DNA of 64,000 bases from Sphingorhabdus lacus (GCF_009768975.1 NZ_CP035733.1:310001-374000), one strand, 5' to 3'. Shown: positions 8,850 through 18,272, counted from the first letter of the stretch. A program made the numbers and translations. Notes: a model not told the origin generated them from the letters alone.

Positions 8850-9323
8850 ATGACAATGCCATGGGAAAGCATATTCGGTTGGACAAATAGCTGGGCCATG
8901 CTCGGCTGGGTGATCCTCGCCTTCGCGCCGCAGCGGGACAAGGTGCTGCCTTATGTTTTTTACATGGGCTGCGGATTGCTGGCGCTGACCTACGCGTCGC
9001 TCATCCTGCCGTTGATGGCGGGTTGGATCGATGACGGCGGAACCGCCAGCGGGCCACAGCCCAGTTTGACGACACTGGCTGGGGTTATGGCGCTGTTTTC
9101 AAGTCCGGGCGGGACGACGATCGGCTGGATCCATTATCTCGCCTTTGATTTGTTTGTCGGGCTATGGGTCGCGCGCAATGCTGATCGGCACGGCTATTCG
9201 AGACTTGTCCAGATTCCGATCCTGTTCTTTGTGCTGATGGCCGGTCCCTTTGGGCTGCTTTTATACCTGATTTTGAGGGCTACGCACAAAGGAAGGCCCG
9301 AAAATTCAACGGTCCCGAGTTGA
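8850..9323 (+). CDS. ABA4-like (DUF4281) membrane protein
   Basis: 157 residues with about four membrane helices. The pattern (WAMLGWVIL near the N terminus, [15 protein letters not shown] in the middle, and [11 protein letters not shown] near the end) matches the ABA4-like family. The plant founding member ABA4 is needed for neoxanthin formation; bacterial roles are not established. A pigment link is tempting because sphingomonads make xanthophylls, but nothing nearby proves it. Start ATG 8850 has GGGGAAGG just upstream. Confidence 0.78.
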   Translation: MTMPWESIFGWTNSWAMLGWVILAFAPQRDKVLPYVFYMGCGLLALTYASLILPLMAGWIDDGGTASGPQPSLTTLAGVMALFSSPGGTTIGWIHYLAFDLFVGLWVARNADRHGYSRLVQIPILFFVLMAGPFGLLLYLILRATHKGRPENSTVPS

Positions 9324-9377
9324 CTTATTGGCAACAATGCCGATTTAGAGTGGTAGAGAGCTAATACAGGGACAAGC

Positions 9378-10319
9378 ATGGCCGATCCATATTCCATTTT
9401 GGGCGTTTCGAAGAGCGCGGACGAGAAGGCGATTAAGAGCGCCTACCGCAAGCTCGCCAAGGAACTGCACCCCGATAAAAATACGGATAATCCCAAGGCA
9501 GCCGAGCGTTTCAGCGAAGTAACGCGTGCCTATGACTTGCTGTCGGACGCCAAGAAGCGCGGCCAATATGATCGTGGGGAAATCGACGAAAATGGCCAGG
9601 CCCGCGCGCCGTTCGGCTATGGCGGCAATGATTTTGGCGGCAGCAGCACCGGTCCGACTGGTGCGACATTTGATTTTGGCGGCAGCGGAATCGATCTGGG
9701 CGATATTTTTGACGGTATTTTTGGCGGCGGCGGCGCTGGTCCCCGTCCGAGCAGCAGTGCCCGACCGGGTGGTGGCGGACGTGCCCAGCAGGCACAGCCT
9801 GCACGCGGCGCAAATGTCGCTTATGAACATCTTGTTTCCTTTACCGACGCGGCCACGCTGACGCCGCAGCGGATCACGCTGCGCGATGGCAAGACGGTTG
9901 AATTCAAGCTGCCCAAGGGCGTTGTTGCAGGCCAACAAATCCGTATACCGGGACGGGGACAGCCGGGACCGGGCGGAAATGGCGACGCGATGGTCACCCT
10001 GAAAATCGGCCGCCATCCGCATCTGGTGCGCGACGAAGACAATATCCGCATCGATCTGCCAATATCGCTGAAGGTTGCGATCAGTGGCGGCAAGGTGAAG
10101 GTTCCCACGGTCGACGGCGCAGTGATGCTGACCGTTCCGCCGAAAACAAACTCGGGCACGACTATGCGGATCAAGGGGCGCGGCTTTACGACCAAGCATG
10201 GCGAACGTGGCGACCAGCTTGTCAGCCTAATGATCCATCTGCCCAGCGACCCCGCCGAACTGGCCAAATTGGCGGAATGTGTTTCGGGCGAAACCGTCGG
10301 GGTAAATATGGGTGTCTGA
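9378..10319 (+). CDS. J-domain co-chaperone, CbpA-like (DnaJ type II)
   Basis: 313 residues. J domain at residues 1-70 with the Hsp70-activating HPD motif (LHPDKNTDN); a long Gly/Ser/Phe-rich linker (about 75-145); then the two beta-barrel C-terminal substrate domains (LPKGVVAGQQIRIPGRG, GGKVKVPTVDG). The zinc-finger repeats of DnaJ are absent, which makes it a CbpA-type J-protein. Overlaps the following YihY gene by 8 nt, so the two are translationally linked. Confidence 0.92.
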   Translation: MADPYSILGVSKSADEKAIKSAYRKLAKELHPDKNTDNPKAAERFSEVTRAYDLLSDAKKRGQYDRGEIDENGQARAPFGYGGNDFGGSSTGPTGATFDFGGSGIDLGDIFDGIFGGGGAGPRPSSSARPGGGGRAQQAQPARGANVAYEHLVSFTDAATLTPQRITLRDGKTVEFKLPKGVVAGQQIRIPGRGQPGPGGNGDAMVTLKIGRHPHLVRDEDNIRIDLPISLKVAISGGKVKVPTVDGAVMLTVPPKTNSGTTMRIKGRGFTTKHGERGDQLVSLMIHLPSDPAELAKLAECVSGETVGVNMGV

Positions 10320-11268
10320 GCACTCGCCCCTCTCTCCAGAGGCCCGTGCGCATAGTCCGACGTTGCATGGCGAGAGCGAGGCCCGATGGTTCTCGCATCT
10401 CAACACCCCCCAACAGATATGGGAGGTAGTGAAGCGCGTCTTTGTGGGGGTCTATAGCGAAGGCTTTGTCCATGCCGGCAATTTTGCCTATCTCTCGCTT
10501 GTCGTGCTCTTCTCTTTCTGCATTGTCGCGGCCGCAATTGCAGGGGCGTTTGGGCAGACACAGTCCGGGATTGCGTTGATCAACGCGTTTTTCCAGACTG
10601 TCCCGCCCGGAGTTGCCGATGCGTTGCGTGGCCCTGTCGAAAGCGCGATGACCGCACGATCCGGTCCGCTATTGTGGTTCGGCGCAGCGGTCAGCCTTTG
10701 GACGACGGCTAGTCTGATTGAGACAATCCGCGATGTGATGCATCGGTCCTATGGCACAGAGCCACATCTGCATTTCTGGCAATATCGGCTGGGGTCGCTG
10801 GGTAGCGTGGTTGTCTCGGTATTTCTTGCGATGGTCGCTTTTAGTGCCCAGGTCCTGGTGACCGCCATTGAAGAACTGGTGTACCGGTTCATCCCGTCGG
10901 CCCAAAATGTCGCAGGCTATTTTGCACTGGGGCGGTTCGTGCCCTTCCTGATCCTGTTCGCGGCGATTTATCTTATCTTTCGGGGGCTGACGCCGCAAAA
11001 ATACCGTGGCCGCATCTTCCCAAAATGGCCGGGGGCAGCCTTGGTCAGCCTGTGGTGGCTGGGATGCACGGCGCTATTACCGTGGTTTTTGTCTACGATC
11101 AGCAACTATGACGTCACCTATGGCAGCCTCGCCGGCGTGATGGTGGCGCTGATCTTCTTTTATTTGATCGGACTGGGCATGGTAACTGGCGCACAATTGA
11201 ACGCGGCACTGGCCAACGCGCATGAAAATGGATTAAGAGAGCGCCAAAGCGAACTCTTGGATAAATGA
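10312..11268 (+). CDS. YihY/BrkB family inner membrane protein
   Basis: 318 residues with about six membrane helices; the family was once misread as ribonuclease BN and its role is still unsettled. Start is GTG 10312, inside the end of the J-protein gene. Conserved landmarks include LWWLGCTALLPWFLSTISNYDVTYGSL (here cited only by its ends LWWLGC and YDVTYGSL) and the final helix with FFYLIGLGMVTGAQLNA. The next gene, fabI, starts 7 nt after its stop. Confidence 0.88.
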   Translation: MSEHSPLSPEARAHSPTLHGESEARWFSHLNTPQQIWEVVKRVFVGVYSEGFVHAGNFAYLSLVVLFSFCIVAAAIAGAFGQTQSGIALINAFFQTVPPGVADALRGPVESAMTARSGPLLWFGAAVSLWTTASLIETIRDVMHRSYGTEPHLHFWQYRLGSLGSVVVSVFLAMVAFSAQVLVTAIEELVYRFIPSAQNVAGYFALGRFVPFLILFAAIYLIFRGLTPQKYRGRIFPKWPGAALVSLWWLGCTALLPWFLSTISNYDVTYGSLAGVMVALIFFYLIGLGMVTGAQLNAALANAHENGLRERQSELLDK

Positions 11269-11275
11269 GGATATT

Positions 11276-12103
11276 ATGAGCGGATTGATGGCTGGCAAGC
11301 GCGGATTGATTATGGGCCTTGCCAATGACAAGTCGCTGGCCTGGGGCATTGCCCAACGTTTGAAGGCCGAAGGCGCAGAACTGGCTTTCAGCTATCAGGG
11401 CGAGGTCATGGAAAAGCGGGTTCGTCCGCTGGCGGAACAATTGGGCTGCGACTTTCTGATCGACTGCGACGTCGCGGACATGGCCAATCTGGACCGTGCC
11501 TTTGCCACACTGGCCGACAAATGGCCCACGATCGATTTCGTCGTCCACGCCATCGGCTTCACCAACAAGGAAGCACTGCGCGGCAAATATTTCGATGTCA
11601 GCCTCGACGATTTCCTGATGACCATGAATATCAGCGTCTACAGCTTCACCGCGGTCGCCAAGCGCGCCGCTGCCTTGATGAAGCCCTTTGATCCGGAAAC
11701 GGGCGAGGGCGGCGGTTCCATGCTGACGCTCAGCTATTATGGCGCGGAAAAGGTCGTCCCGCATTATAACGTCATGGGCGTTGCCAAGGCGGCTTTGGAA
11801 ACATCGGTCAAATATCTGGCCAATGACGTGGGTCCCGACGGCATCCGCGTGAATGCGATTTCGGCTGGTCCCATCAAGACATTGGCCGCATCGGGTATCG
11901 GTGACTTCCGCTATATTCTCAAATGGAACGAGTATAACTCGCCCCTTCGCCGTAATGTGACCATCGACGATGTGGGTGCCTCCGCGCTCTATTTCCTATC
12001 CGACCTGTCCAAGGGCGTCACCGGCGAGACCCATCATGTAGATGCAGGCTATCACACCGTCGGCATGAAGCAGGAGGATGCTCCTGATATCGCCCTGTCG
12101 TGA
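11276..12103 (+). CDS. fabI: Enoyl-[acyl-carrier-protein] reductase (NADH)
   Basis: 275 residues. Last step of each fatty acid elongation cycle; the target of triclosan and diazaborine in this family. An SDR fold with a FabI-type nucleotide loop (RGLIMGLANDKSLAWGIA) and the FabI Tyr-x6-Lys catalytic pair (YNVMGVAK). The conserved GPIKTLAASGI substrate-loop region is present. Preceded by ATGAGGATATT spacing with a modest GAGG ribosome site. It begins a run of overlapping genes that ends with aroC. Confidence 0.96.
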   Translation: MSGLMAGKRGLIMGLANDKSLAWGIAQRLKAEGAELAFSYQGEVMEKRVRPLAEQLGCDFLIDCDVADMANLDRAFATLADKWPTIDFVVHAIGFTNKEALRGKYFDVSLDDFLMTMNISVYSFTAVAKRAAALMKPFDPETGEGGGSMLTLSYYGAEKVVPHYNVMGVAKAALETSVKYLANDVGPDGIRVNAISAGPIKTLAASGIGDFRYILKWNEYNSPLRRNVTIDDVGASALYFLSDLSKGVTGETHHVDAGYHTVGMKQEDAPDIALS

Positions 12104-12432
12104 TGGTCATCGGCCATAGCAACGAGCTGGTTCTCCTCCTCGTTGGCTGTGCGTTGCTGGTGGGTGTGCACGGATATTGGCACGCCAAACATTATTGGGA
12201 GGGCTTGCCGCCGATTCTGGATGCCTTTGTGTCCATGGCAGGGTTTGGTGCATTGATCGGTGCCTTTGTCTGGGGCGGCCGCATCGGTACCGCCTTTGGA
12301 CATCCCCATGCCGCACGCGTATTGGCCCTTGCCATGACCGTGATTATCTACCGCGCGGTGCGGACATGGATTGGCAAGGAACAGGTGAAGTATCGCAGGG
12401 TGCGAACCGCCGATTCTTCCGACTCGAAATGA
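12103..12432 (+). CDS. Small membrane protein of unknown function
   Basis: 109 residues, two or three predicted helices (LVLLLVGCALLVGVHGYW; AFVSMAGFGALIGAFVWGG; ARVLALAMTVIIYRAV) and a basic, hydrophilic tail. I do not recognise the family. The start is either GTG 12100 or ATG 12103; ATG overlaps the fabI stop as TGATG, and its own stop overlaps the next start. The tight coupling to fabI and the GNAT gene suggests co-expression, not a shared function. Confidence 0.7.
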   Translation: MVIGHSNELVLLLVGCALLVGVHGYWHAKHYWEGLPPILDAFVSMAGFGALIGAFVWGGRIGTAFGHPHAARVLALAMTVIIYRAVRTWIGKEQVKYRRVRTADSSDSK

Positions 12433-12947
12433 ATATCCGTCCCGTTAAAGACGACGATCTAGATGCCGTTGCCGCGTTGCACCGGGCCGCTTTTTCGGCT
12501 TCCCCCATGGGGCATCATGGTGAAGCCGAACTGGTTCGGGCACTTCATGCCGACGGTGATGTCGTTGCCAGCCTGCTTGCCGAACGAGACGGAGAGTTTC
12601 TGGGGCATGTAATGTTTAGCCGCATGTGTGTGGATGCCGACGGAAAGCCGCTGCGCGCCGCAGGACTGGCGCCTTTGGCCGTTCGGCAGGATCAGCAGCG
12701 AAATGGCATCGGTGCGGCGTTGATCCGCGCGGGGCTCACGCAATTGCGCGATGCTGGGATACAGATCAGTTTTGTACTTGGCCATGCAGGCTATTATCCC
12801 CGTTTTGGCTATCGTCCGGATTTTGCCTTACCCTATATTTCCCCTTTTTCCGGCCCGCATTTCATGGCCGTACATCTGGACAGCGGCCTTGCGCTGCCGC
12901 AAAGGGGAAGGGCAGATTATGCACCCGCATTTGCGCGAATGGGATGA
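12429..12947 (+). CDS. GNAT family N-acetyltransferase (YhbS-like)
   Basis: 172 residues. Acetyl-CoA-dependent transferase fold: the pyrophosphate-binding loop reads QDQQRNGIGAAL, followed by FVLGHAGYYPRFGYRP, a segment typical of YhbS-type GNATs. The substrate is unknown. Start ATG 12429 overlaps the preceding stop (ATGA). It ends 3 nt before aroC. Confidence 0.85.
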   Translation: MNIRPVKDDDLDAVAALHRAAFSASPMGHHGEAELVRALHADGDVVASLLAERDGEFLGHVMFSRMCVDADGKPLRAAGLAPLAVRQDQQRNGIGAALIRAGLTQLRDAGIQISFVLGHAGYYPRFGYRPDFALPYISPFSGPHFMAVHLDSGLALPQRGRADYAPAFARMG

Positions 12948-12950
12948 CAG

Positions 12951-14027
12951 ATGAGCTTTAACACCTTCGGCCGCGTTTTTCGCTTTACCACATGGGGGGA
13001 AAGCCATGGGCCTGCCTTGGGCGCGGTGCTGGACGGTTGCCCGCCCGGATTGGCGCTCAGCGAAGCGGATATTCAACCCTTTCTGGACAAACGCCGCCCC
13101 GGCACCTCGCGCTTTACGACGCAGCGGCAGGAACCCGATGCGGTGCGGATATTGTCCGGGGTCTTCGAAGGCCGGACGACCGGCACACCCATTTCGCTGA
13201 TGATCGAAAATGTCGACCAGCGGTCGAAAGACTATTCCGACGTCGCCAAGGCCTATCGCCCCGGCCACGCGGATTACAGCTATGACGCCAAATATGGTTT
13301 CCGCGACTATCGCGGTGGTGGCCGGTCAAGCGCGCGCGAAACAGCGGCGCGGGTTGCGGCGGGCGGCGTGGCGCGGGCGGTGATCCCTGATGTCGAGATC
13401 ATCGCCTATGTCGCCGAAATCGGCGGCGATGCGATCAACCGCGACAATTTCGAGGTCGCGCAGATCGACAAGAACCCCTTTTTCTGCCCCGACGAGGCTG
13501 CCGCCGCCCGCTGGGAAAAGCTGGTGGACGAGGCGCGCAAGGCTGGGTCTTCGCTCGGTGCGGTGATCGAATGTGTCGCGACCGGCGTTCCGGCAGGCTG
13601 GGGCGCACCGCTTTATGCCAAGCTCGACAGCGAACTGGCCGCCGCGATGATGAGCATCAATGCCGTCAAGGGCGTCGAAATCGGCGCGGGCTTTGAAGCG
13701 GCACGGCTGCGGGGTGAGGAAAATGCAGACCGGATGCGGCCGTCGACCGCCGGGTCCAATCAGCCTGAATTTCTCGCCAATAATGCGGGCGGCATTGCGG
13801 GCGGTATTTCCACCGGGCAGCCGGTTGTGGTGCGCGTTGCGTTCAAGCCGACCTCATCCATCCTGACCCCGGTCGAGACGGTGACGCGCGAGGGCGAGGC
13901 CACCGATATCGTGACCAAAGGCCGCCACGACCCTTGCGTCGGCATTCGCGGCGCGCCGGTGGTGGAGGCTATGATGGCGCTGGTGCTGGCCGACCAGAAA
14001 CTGCTGCACCGGGCGCAATGCGGATAG
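12951..14027 (+). CDS. aroC: Chorismate synthase
   Basis: 358 residues, full length. Converts EPSP to chorismate with reduced FMN, the last common step to aromatic amino acids. Signatures: [15 protein letters not shown] at the N terminus, the central [11 protein letters not shown] and the [11 protein letters not shown] segment near the C terminus, all intact. It closes the fabI-membrane protein-GNAT-aroC run and is followed 10 nt later by the cupin gene. Confidence 0.97.
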   Translation: MSFNTFGRVFRFTTWGESHGPALGAVLDGCPPGLALSEADIQPFLDKRRPGTSRFTTQRQEPDAVRILSGVFEGRTTGTPISLMIENVDQRSKDYSDVAKAYRPGHADYSYDAKYGFRDYRGGGRSSARETAARVAAGGVARAVIPDVEIIAYVAEIGGDAINRDNFEVAQIDKNPFFCPDEAAAARWEKLVDEARKAGSSLGAVIECVATGVPAGWGAPLYAKLDSELAAAMMSINAVKGVEIGAGFEAARLRGEENADRMRPSTAGSNQPEFLANNAGGIAGGISTGQPVVVRVAFKPTSSILTPVETVTREGEATDIVTKGRHDPCVGIRGAPVVEAMMALVLADQKLLHRAQCG

Positions 14028-14037
14028 GAGAAAGACA

Positions 14038-14484
14038 GTGCCCAAGCTTGATATTGATACCATCCCGCAAACCAATGCGACGGGTTACCCTGCTGTTTAT
14101 GCAGCTGAAGTTGAAGGCAGATTTTATCGTCGCCTTGCCCCGCCCTCTGGCCTCACCGAATTTGGCGCAAGCCATGTTGCCCTGAAACCCGGCGCATGGT
14201 CATCACAGAGGCACTGGCATGAAGATGAGGACGAAATGGTCATCATGCTCTCCGGTGAAGCTGTATTGGTTGAAGATGACGGCCGCCACATCATGTGTTC
14301 CGGCGATGTTGCCGTGTTTCCAAAAGGTGCCGCCAATGGCCATGTGCTGATCAATGAAAGCAACAGTGATTGTGTGTTTATTGCGATAGGCCGGCCGTCA
14401 GCGTCCGATTGCCACTATCCCGATATCGACATGCACCTGTTCAACGGGACCGGCTTTCGCAAAAAAGACGGCAGCGAGTTTTAG
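14038..14484 (+). CDS. Cupin domain protein
   Basis: 148 residues, GTG start at 14038. Single conserved beta-barrel cupin: metal-binding motif 1 reads HWHEDEDEMVIMLSGE (two His plus Glu ligands) and motif 2 contains GDVAVFPKGAANGH. Substrate unknown; similar small cupins are often grouped with sugar or auxin-binding-like proteins without experimental support. Its TAG stop interlocks with the TAA stop of the convergent GST gene in TTAG (14481-14484). Confidence 0.85.
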   Translation: MPKLDIDTIPQTNATGYPAVYAAEVEGRFYRRLAPPSGLTEFGASHVALKPGAWSSQRHWHEDEDEMVIMLSGEAVLVEDDGRHIMCSGDVAVFPKGAANGHVLINESNSDCVFIAIGRPSASDCHYPDIDMHLFNGTGFRKKDGSEF

Positions 14485-15149
14485 GGGGCAGCGTCCTCGA
14501 TCCGCTGGATCATCCATGTTTCCTGATCGGCCGCCGCGTACCATTCTTCCATCCAGGGATGCGCCATCATGGCGTCGACATAGCTTTGGGCAAAGCCGGG
14601 CAGGGTGAAGCCATAGGTCACAAAGCGCGTGACCACGGGCGCTAGCATGATGTCTGCCGCGCTAAAGGTCCCGAACAGATAGGGCCCCTGCTGTCCAAAG
14701 CGGGAGCGGGCCTCCGCCCAGTTTTGCAGGATGCGGACCGCATCGGCGCGGGTCTCGGCGGAGACGGTGATATTTTCAAATTTCTTGCGCGTGTTCATCG
14801 GGCATTCGCGGCGGAGCGCCATGTAGCCGCTGTGCATTTCGGCACAGAGCGACCGCGCCATGCCGCGCGCGACATTGTCCTTTGGCCAATACCGGTCGCG
14901 GCCCACCTTGTCCGCCAGATAATCGATAATCGCCAGACTGTCCCAAACGACGGCGTCCTCATCCCACAGGATCGGAACCTTGCCCGCCGATGGTGCCAAA
15001 TCGTCTTCGCGCTTGCGCTGTTCCCAATTGTCATCGAACAGCGGGACCACAACTTCGTCAAAATGAAGACCGGACTGCTTGACCGCCAGCCAACCGCGGA
15101 GCGACCAGCTCGAATAGACTTTGTTGCCGGTGATCAGTTTCAGCGTCAT
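14481..15149 (-). CDS. Glutathione S-transferase family protein
   Basis: 222 residues. N-terminal thioredoxin-like domain begins LKLITGNKVYSSWSLRGW, with the SSWSLR motif of the bacterial GST subgroup in which Ser activates glutathione; residues KVPILWDEDAVVWDS contain the cis-Pro and the glutathione gamma-glutamyl contact. The C-terminal half is helical with an ADIMLAPV segment. Start ATG 15149 overlaps the engB stop (ATGA), so it is the last gene of the rpmH-to-GST unit. Confidence 0.88.
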   Translation of the reverse strand: MTLKLITGNKVYSSWSLRGWLAVKQSGLHFDEVVVPLFDDNWEQRKREDDLAPSAGKVPILWDEDAVVWDSLAIIDYLADKVGRDRYWPKDNVARGMARSLCAEMHSGYMALRRECPMNTRKKFENITVSAETRADAVRILQNWAEARSRFGQQGPYLFGTFSAADIMLAPVVTRFVTYGFTLPGFAQSYVDAMMAHPWMEEWYAAADQETWMIQRIEDAAP

Positions 15150-15766
15150 GACGCGACCGCTTCTAACACCGCATCCCGCAAATCATCAATCCCGCCCCTT
15201 TTCTCGGCAGAGGTGACGGAGATGTCGGGAAAGGCAGCGACATGCTTGCGCAGCTTCGCCATCGTATCCACCTCAACCGCCTCGCGCTCGCTGGCCTTGA
15301 TCTTGTCGGTCTTTGTCAGCACGATACGGTAGCTGATCGCTGCGGTGTCGAGCATTTTCATGATCTCGTGGTCGACTTCCTTGATGCCGTGGCGGCTGTC
15401 GATCAGGACAAAGACGCGCTTGAGCACTGCGCGGCCACGCAGATAGTCATTAATCAGATAACGCCACTGCTGCACCGTTTTCAGCGGTGCCTTCGCATAG
15501 CCATAGCCTGGCATGTCGACGATCCGGAACAGCGGCGGTGTGCCGACATCAAAGAAGTTCAGCTCTTGCGTGCGGCCCGGTGTGTTTGACGCGCGCGCCA
15601 TGTCCTTGCGGTTGACAAGCGCATTGATCAGGCTGGATTTGCCGACATTCGACCGACCGGCAAATGCGATTTCAGGGACAATCGGATCCGGCAGAAATTC
15701 CAGTTTCGGGGCCGATTTCAGAAATGTAACCGGGCCTGAGAAGATTTTGGACGTCATGTCGTTCAT
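15146..15766 (-). CDS. engB: Ribosome biogenesis GTP-binding protein EngB (YihA/YsxC)
   Basis: 206 residues; essential GTPase that assists large-subunit assembly. G1 motif GRSNVGKSS, G3 DMPGYG, G4 TKTD and G5-like TSA are all visible. I place the start at ATG 15766 (MNDMTSKIF); ATG 15757 is an alternative. The frame remains open to 15823, but those extra codons translate the family-A repeat directly upstream, so I leave them out. yidC lies 148 nt upstream, separated by that repeat. Confidence 0.93.
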   Translation of the reverse strand: MNDMTSKIFSGPVTFLKSAPKLEFLPDPIVPEIAFAGRSNVGKSSLINALVNRKDMARASNTPGRTQELNFFDVGTPPLFRIVDMPGYGYAKAPLKTVQQWRYLINDYLRGRAVLKRVFVLIDSRHGIKEVDHEIMKMLDTAAISYRIVLTKTDKIKASEREAVEVDTMAKLRKHVAAFPDISVTSAEKRGGIDDLRDAVLEAVAS

Positions 15767-15772
15767 GTCAAA

Positions 15773-15893
15773 AGCCGTCACCCTGAGCCGACAGACCGTC
15801 ACCCTTAGCCAAAAGACCATCACCCTGAACTTGTTCCAGGGTCTTACTTAAGCGGCCGAAAGTAAGATGCTGAAACAGGTTCAGCATGACAGT
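15773..15893. repeat. Family A palindromic repeat with reiterated left edge
   Basis: Between yidC and engB. Three partial copies of the edge unit (CCGTCACCCTGAGCC, CCGTCACCCTTAGCC, CCATCACCCTGAAC) run head to tail at 15776-15830, followed by the complete element: CACCCTGAACTTGTTCCAGG ... AAGTAAGATGCTGAAACAGG ... CAGCATGAC. The two outer arms (CACCCTGAAC and TTCAGCATGAC) are imperfect complements, the same asymmetry as in the copy at 49466-49540. Confidence 0.82.
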
Positions 15894-15913
15894 CTTTTTG
15901 ACACCAAAGATTG

Positions 15914-17668
15914 TCACGTCGACGCCTTCGCCTTTTCCCGCGCCTTCGCCTCGGCTTCCTTCGCCATCTGTTCCTTCAGGATCGGATGTCGGGAATAGAG
16001 CCATTTCTGCTGCGCAATCGAAATCAGGTTTGACATTACCCAGTAGAGCTGAAGCCCTGCTGCAAACGGCGCCATGATGAACATCAGGAACCAGGGCATG
16101 ATTGCAAAGACCTGCTTTTGCACTTCGTCCATCGGTTGCGGATTGAGCTTCTGCATCAGCCACATTGTGATGCCAAGCAGGATTGGCAGGACGCCAATAG
16201 CCAGGAATGTCGGCGGATCAAAGGGCAGCAGGCCGAACAGGTTGACCGGGGTCAACGGATCGGGTGCCGACAAATCCTTGAGCCACAGGGCAAAAGGCTG
16301 GTGCCGCATTTCAATCGACAGCATCAGAATTTTGTACAGCGCGAAGAAGATCGGAATCTGGAGAAGGATGGGCAGGCATCCGGCAAGCGGATTAACCTTT
16401 TCGTCCTTGTACAGCTTCATCATTTCTTGCTGCAGACGGGGTTTGTCATCCTTCCAACGTTCCTGCAACGCCTTCATTTTCGGTTGCACCGCGCGCATTT
16501 GCGCCATGGATGCAAACTGCTTCTGGGCGACCGGGAACATGAACAGGCGGACAATGATGGTCAGGCCGATAATGGCCACACCGAAATTGCCGAAGACGCC
16601 AAACAGCCAATGCAAAATCCAGAAGAAAGGAATGGCCAGGAACCAGAACCAGCCCCAGTCAATGGAATAATCCAGCAAGGGAATGCCTTGCTCGTTTGCA
16701 TACATGTCGAGTGTCTCGACTTCCTTTGCGCCGGCAAACAATCGCGATTTCTGGCTAAAGGTCGCACCGGGCGCTACCTTGGTCTGGTTGGCATTGACCA
16801 TTTGCGACCAGTAAAAGCCATCCTTCGTCTTGAAAGAGGCATTGATCTTGACCTTTTGGTCGGGAATGAGCGCAGCGAGCCAGTATTTTTCAGTTTCGCC
16901 CAGCCAACCACCGGTCGTCTGGTAATCGAGTTCGCTTTTGGGGGCCTCGATTACTTCGTCATAATTTACATTGGTCAATGTGCCGTCAAACACGCCCATT
17001 GGGCCGACATGGATGTTCCATGAATCGGGGTCGGGTGACTGGCCATTGCGGCTTAGAAGGCCGAAAGGTGCAACTTCCACTTCCGCGGCCGATCCATTGG
17101 TGAACCGCTGTTCGGCGGTAATCATATAGTCTTTGTCGACCGACAGGACGATTTCGAATTTTTGTCCCTCGGGATTGATCCAGCTTAGAGTGACGGGCGC
17201 TTCCGGTGTCAGCACGTTGCTGCTGGGTGTCCAGATGCTTTTGTCGTCGGGCACAGTAACGTTTTTGCCGACCCAGCCAAAGCGCGCAAAATGTGCTTTG
17301 GCTGTTCCGGACGGCGCGAGCAGGCGTACCGGTGGCGAATTTTTCGGGAGTGCGGTGCGGTGCGTCAGCAATTGCAGATCGTCAATGCGGGCGCCTTCCA
17401 GATTGACTGACCCTTTCAGCTTTGGCGTTTCGATCAGAATGCGTGCGCTGCTTTTGAGCGCGTTACCGAGCGGGACATTTTTCGGGGCTGCCGCCGATGC
17501 AACAATCGACGTGCCCGTATCCGACCCGTTTGCAGGTGCGGCTTTCTCTGTCACACTCTGCTCGGGTGCCACGGCCGTCGGGAAGAAAGTGCTGGCAACA
17601 TAGGGCCAGCCAAACAGGATCAATCCGGTCAGCAATACTGCAAAAATCAGGTTACGCTTATCGTCCAC
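15914..17668 (-). CDS. yidC: Membrane protein insertase YidC
   Basis: 584 residues, the long Gram-negative form. Residue 5-20 N-terminal anchor (NLIFAVLLTGLILFGW), a large periplasmic beta-super-sandwich domain (about 60-340), then the five-helix insertase core (about 350-560) with QKQFASMAQMRAVQPKMKAL containing the coiled-coil C1 region and the NPLAGCLPILLQIPIFFALY signature. The C-terminal tail is Ala/Lys-rich as usual. Start is GTG 17668. Works with SecYEG and alone to insert inner-membrane proteins. Confidence 0.97.
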   Translation of the reverse strand: MDDKRNLIFAVLLTGLILFGWPYVASTFFPTAVAPEQSVTEKAAPANGSDTGTSIVASAAAPKNVPLGNALKSSARILIETPKLKGSVNLEGARIDDLQLLTHRTALPKNSPPVRLLAPSGTAKAHFARFGWVGKNVTVPDDKSIWTPSSNVLTPEAPVTLSWINPEGQKFEIVLSVDKDYMITAEQRFTNGSAAEVEVAPFGLLSRNGQSPDPDSWNIHVGPMGVFDGTLTNVNYDEVIEAPKSELDYQTTGGWLGETEKYWLAALIPDQKVKINASFKTKDGFYWSQMVNANQTKVAPGATFSQKSRLFAGAKEVETLDMYANEQGIPLLDYSIDWGWFWFLAIPFFWILHWLFGVFGNFGVAIIGLTIIVRLFMFPVAQKQFASMAQMRAVQPKMKALQERWKDDKPRLQQEMMKLYKDEKVNPLAGCLPILLQIPIFFALYKILMLSIEMRHQPFALWLKDLSAPDPLTPVNLFGLLPFDPPTFLAIGVLPILLGITMWLMQKLNPQPMDEVQKQVFAIMPWFLMFIMAPFAAGLQLYWVMSNLISIAQQKWLYSRHPILKEQMAKEAEAKAREKAKAST

Positions 17669-17704
17669 GTTTAACTTTCCCCGTTATTCAAGCTTTTGGG
17701 CGGT

Positions 17705-17917
17705 TCATGGTACGGGATCGTGCCCGTGACCACCCCAAGGTTGGCAGCGCAATAGCCGTTTGATGGCCAGCCAGCCACCCTTAATTGCGCCATATTTCTG
17801 AAGTGCGGTTATCGCATAAGTCGAGCAGCTCGGGCTGTAGCGGCAGGTAGGAGGCAGAATGCGCGAAGGGCCCAATTGCCAACCGCGCGCCACCAAGATG
17901 AGGACCCGTGCGATCAT
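17705..17917 (-). CDS. yidD: Membrane protein insertion efficiency factor YidD
   Basis: 70 residues. Amphipathic N terminus ([16 protein letters not shown]) followed by the diagnostic [10 protein letters not shown] and the GHGHDPVP end, which matches YidD proteins. It sits exactly in its standard place between rnpA (4-nt ATGA overlap) and yidC (36-nt gap). Thought to help YidC-dependent membrane insertion. Confidence 0.94.
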   Translation of the reverse strand: MIARVLILVARGWQLGPSRILPPTCRYSPSCSTYAITALQKYGAIKGGWLAIKRLLRCQPWGGHGHDPVP

Positions 17918-18249
17918 TGGCAGAGCTTTTCCAATGCCTTTGCCATATCGGCCCGCAAGGCACCGAAGTCGCGTTCAATGCCGCCATCGCGTCCGATCAG
18001 GATATGATCCGCACCCTGCTTGCCCTTTTCGGCCAGCATTTCCTGCGCCAGCGCGCGAAAGCGGCGGCGCATCCGGTTGCGGACAACGGCATTACCCACC
18101 TTTTTGGTGATGGTAATGCCAAGCCGAATGTCGGGTTGCTCGTCTTGCCGGTCCTTTACCAGCAAAACAAAACCGGGAGTTGCGTAACGCTTCCCCCGGT
18201 TGGCGGCCAGAAAATCCGACCGTTTTTTGATGACGCTGTAACCGCGCAT
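17914..18249 (-). CDS. rnpA: Ribonuclease P protein component
   Basis: 111 residues from ATG 18249, normal length. Basic RNA-binding protein that works with the RNase P RNA on the 5' ends of pre-tRNAs. Landmarks are the N-terminal [16 protein letters not shown] and the RNP signature [14 protein letters not shown]. The frame stays open upstream to 18519 across rpmH but there it is only a shadow of the ribosomal protein gene. Starts 23 nt after the rpmH stop. Confidence 0.94.
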   Translation of the reverse strand: MRGYSVIKKRSDFLAANRGKRYATPGFVLLVKDRQDEQPDIRLGITITKKVGNAVVRNRMRRRFRALAQEMLAEKGKQGADHILIGRDGGIERDFGALRADMAKALEKLCQ

Positions 18250-18272
18250 ATCGCGGTCCGCCGTCGTCTGGA

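Noticed and set aside
15773-15835. Tandem near-repeats that might look like a CRISPR array
   Set aside because: The units are about 20 nt with no unique spacers, and they are edges of a dispersed palindrome; no cas genes.
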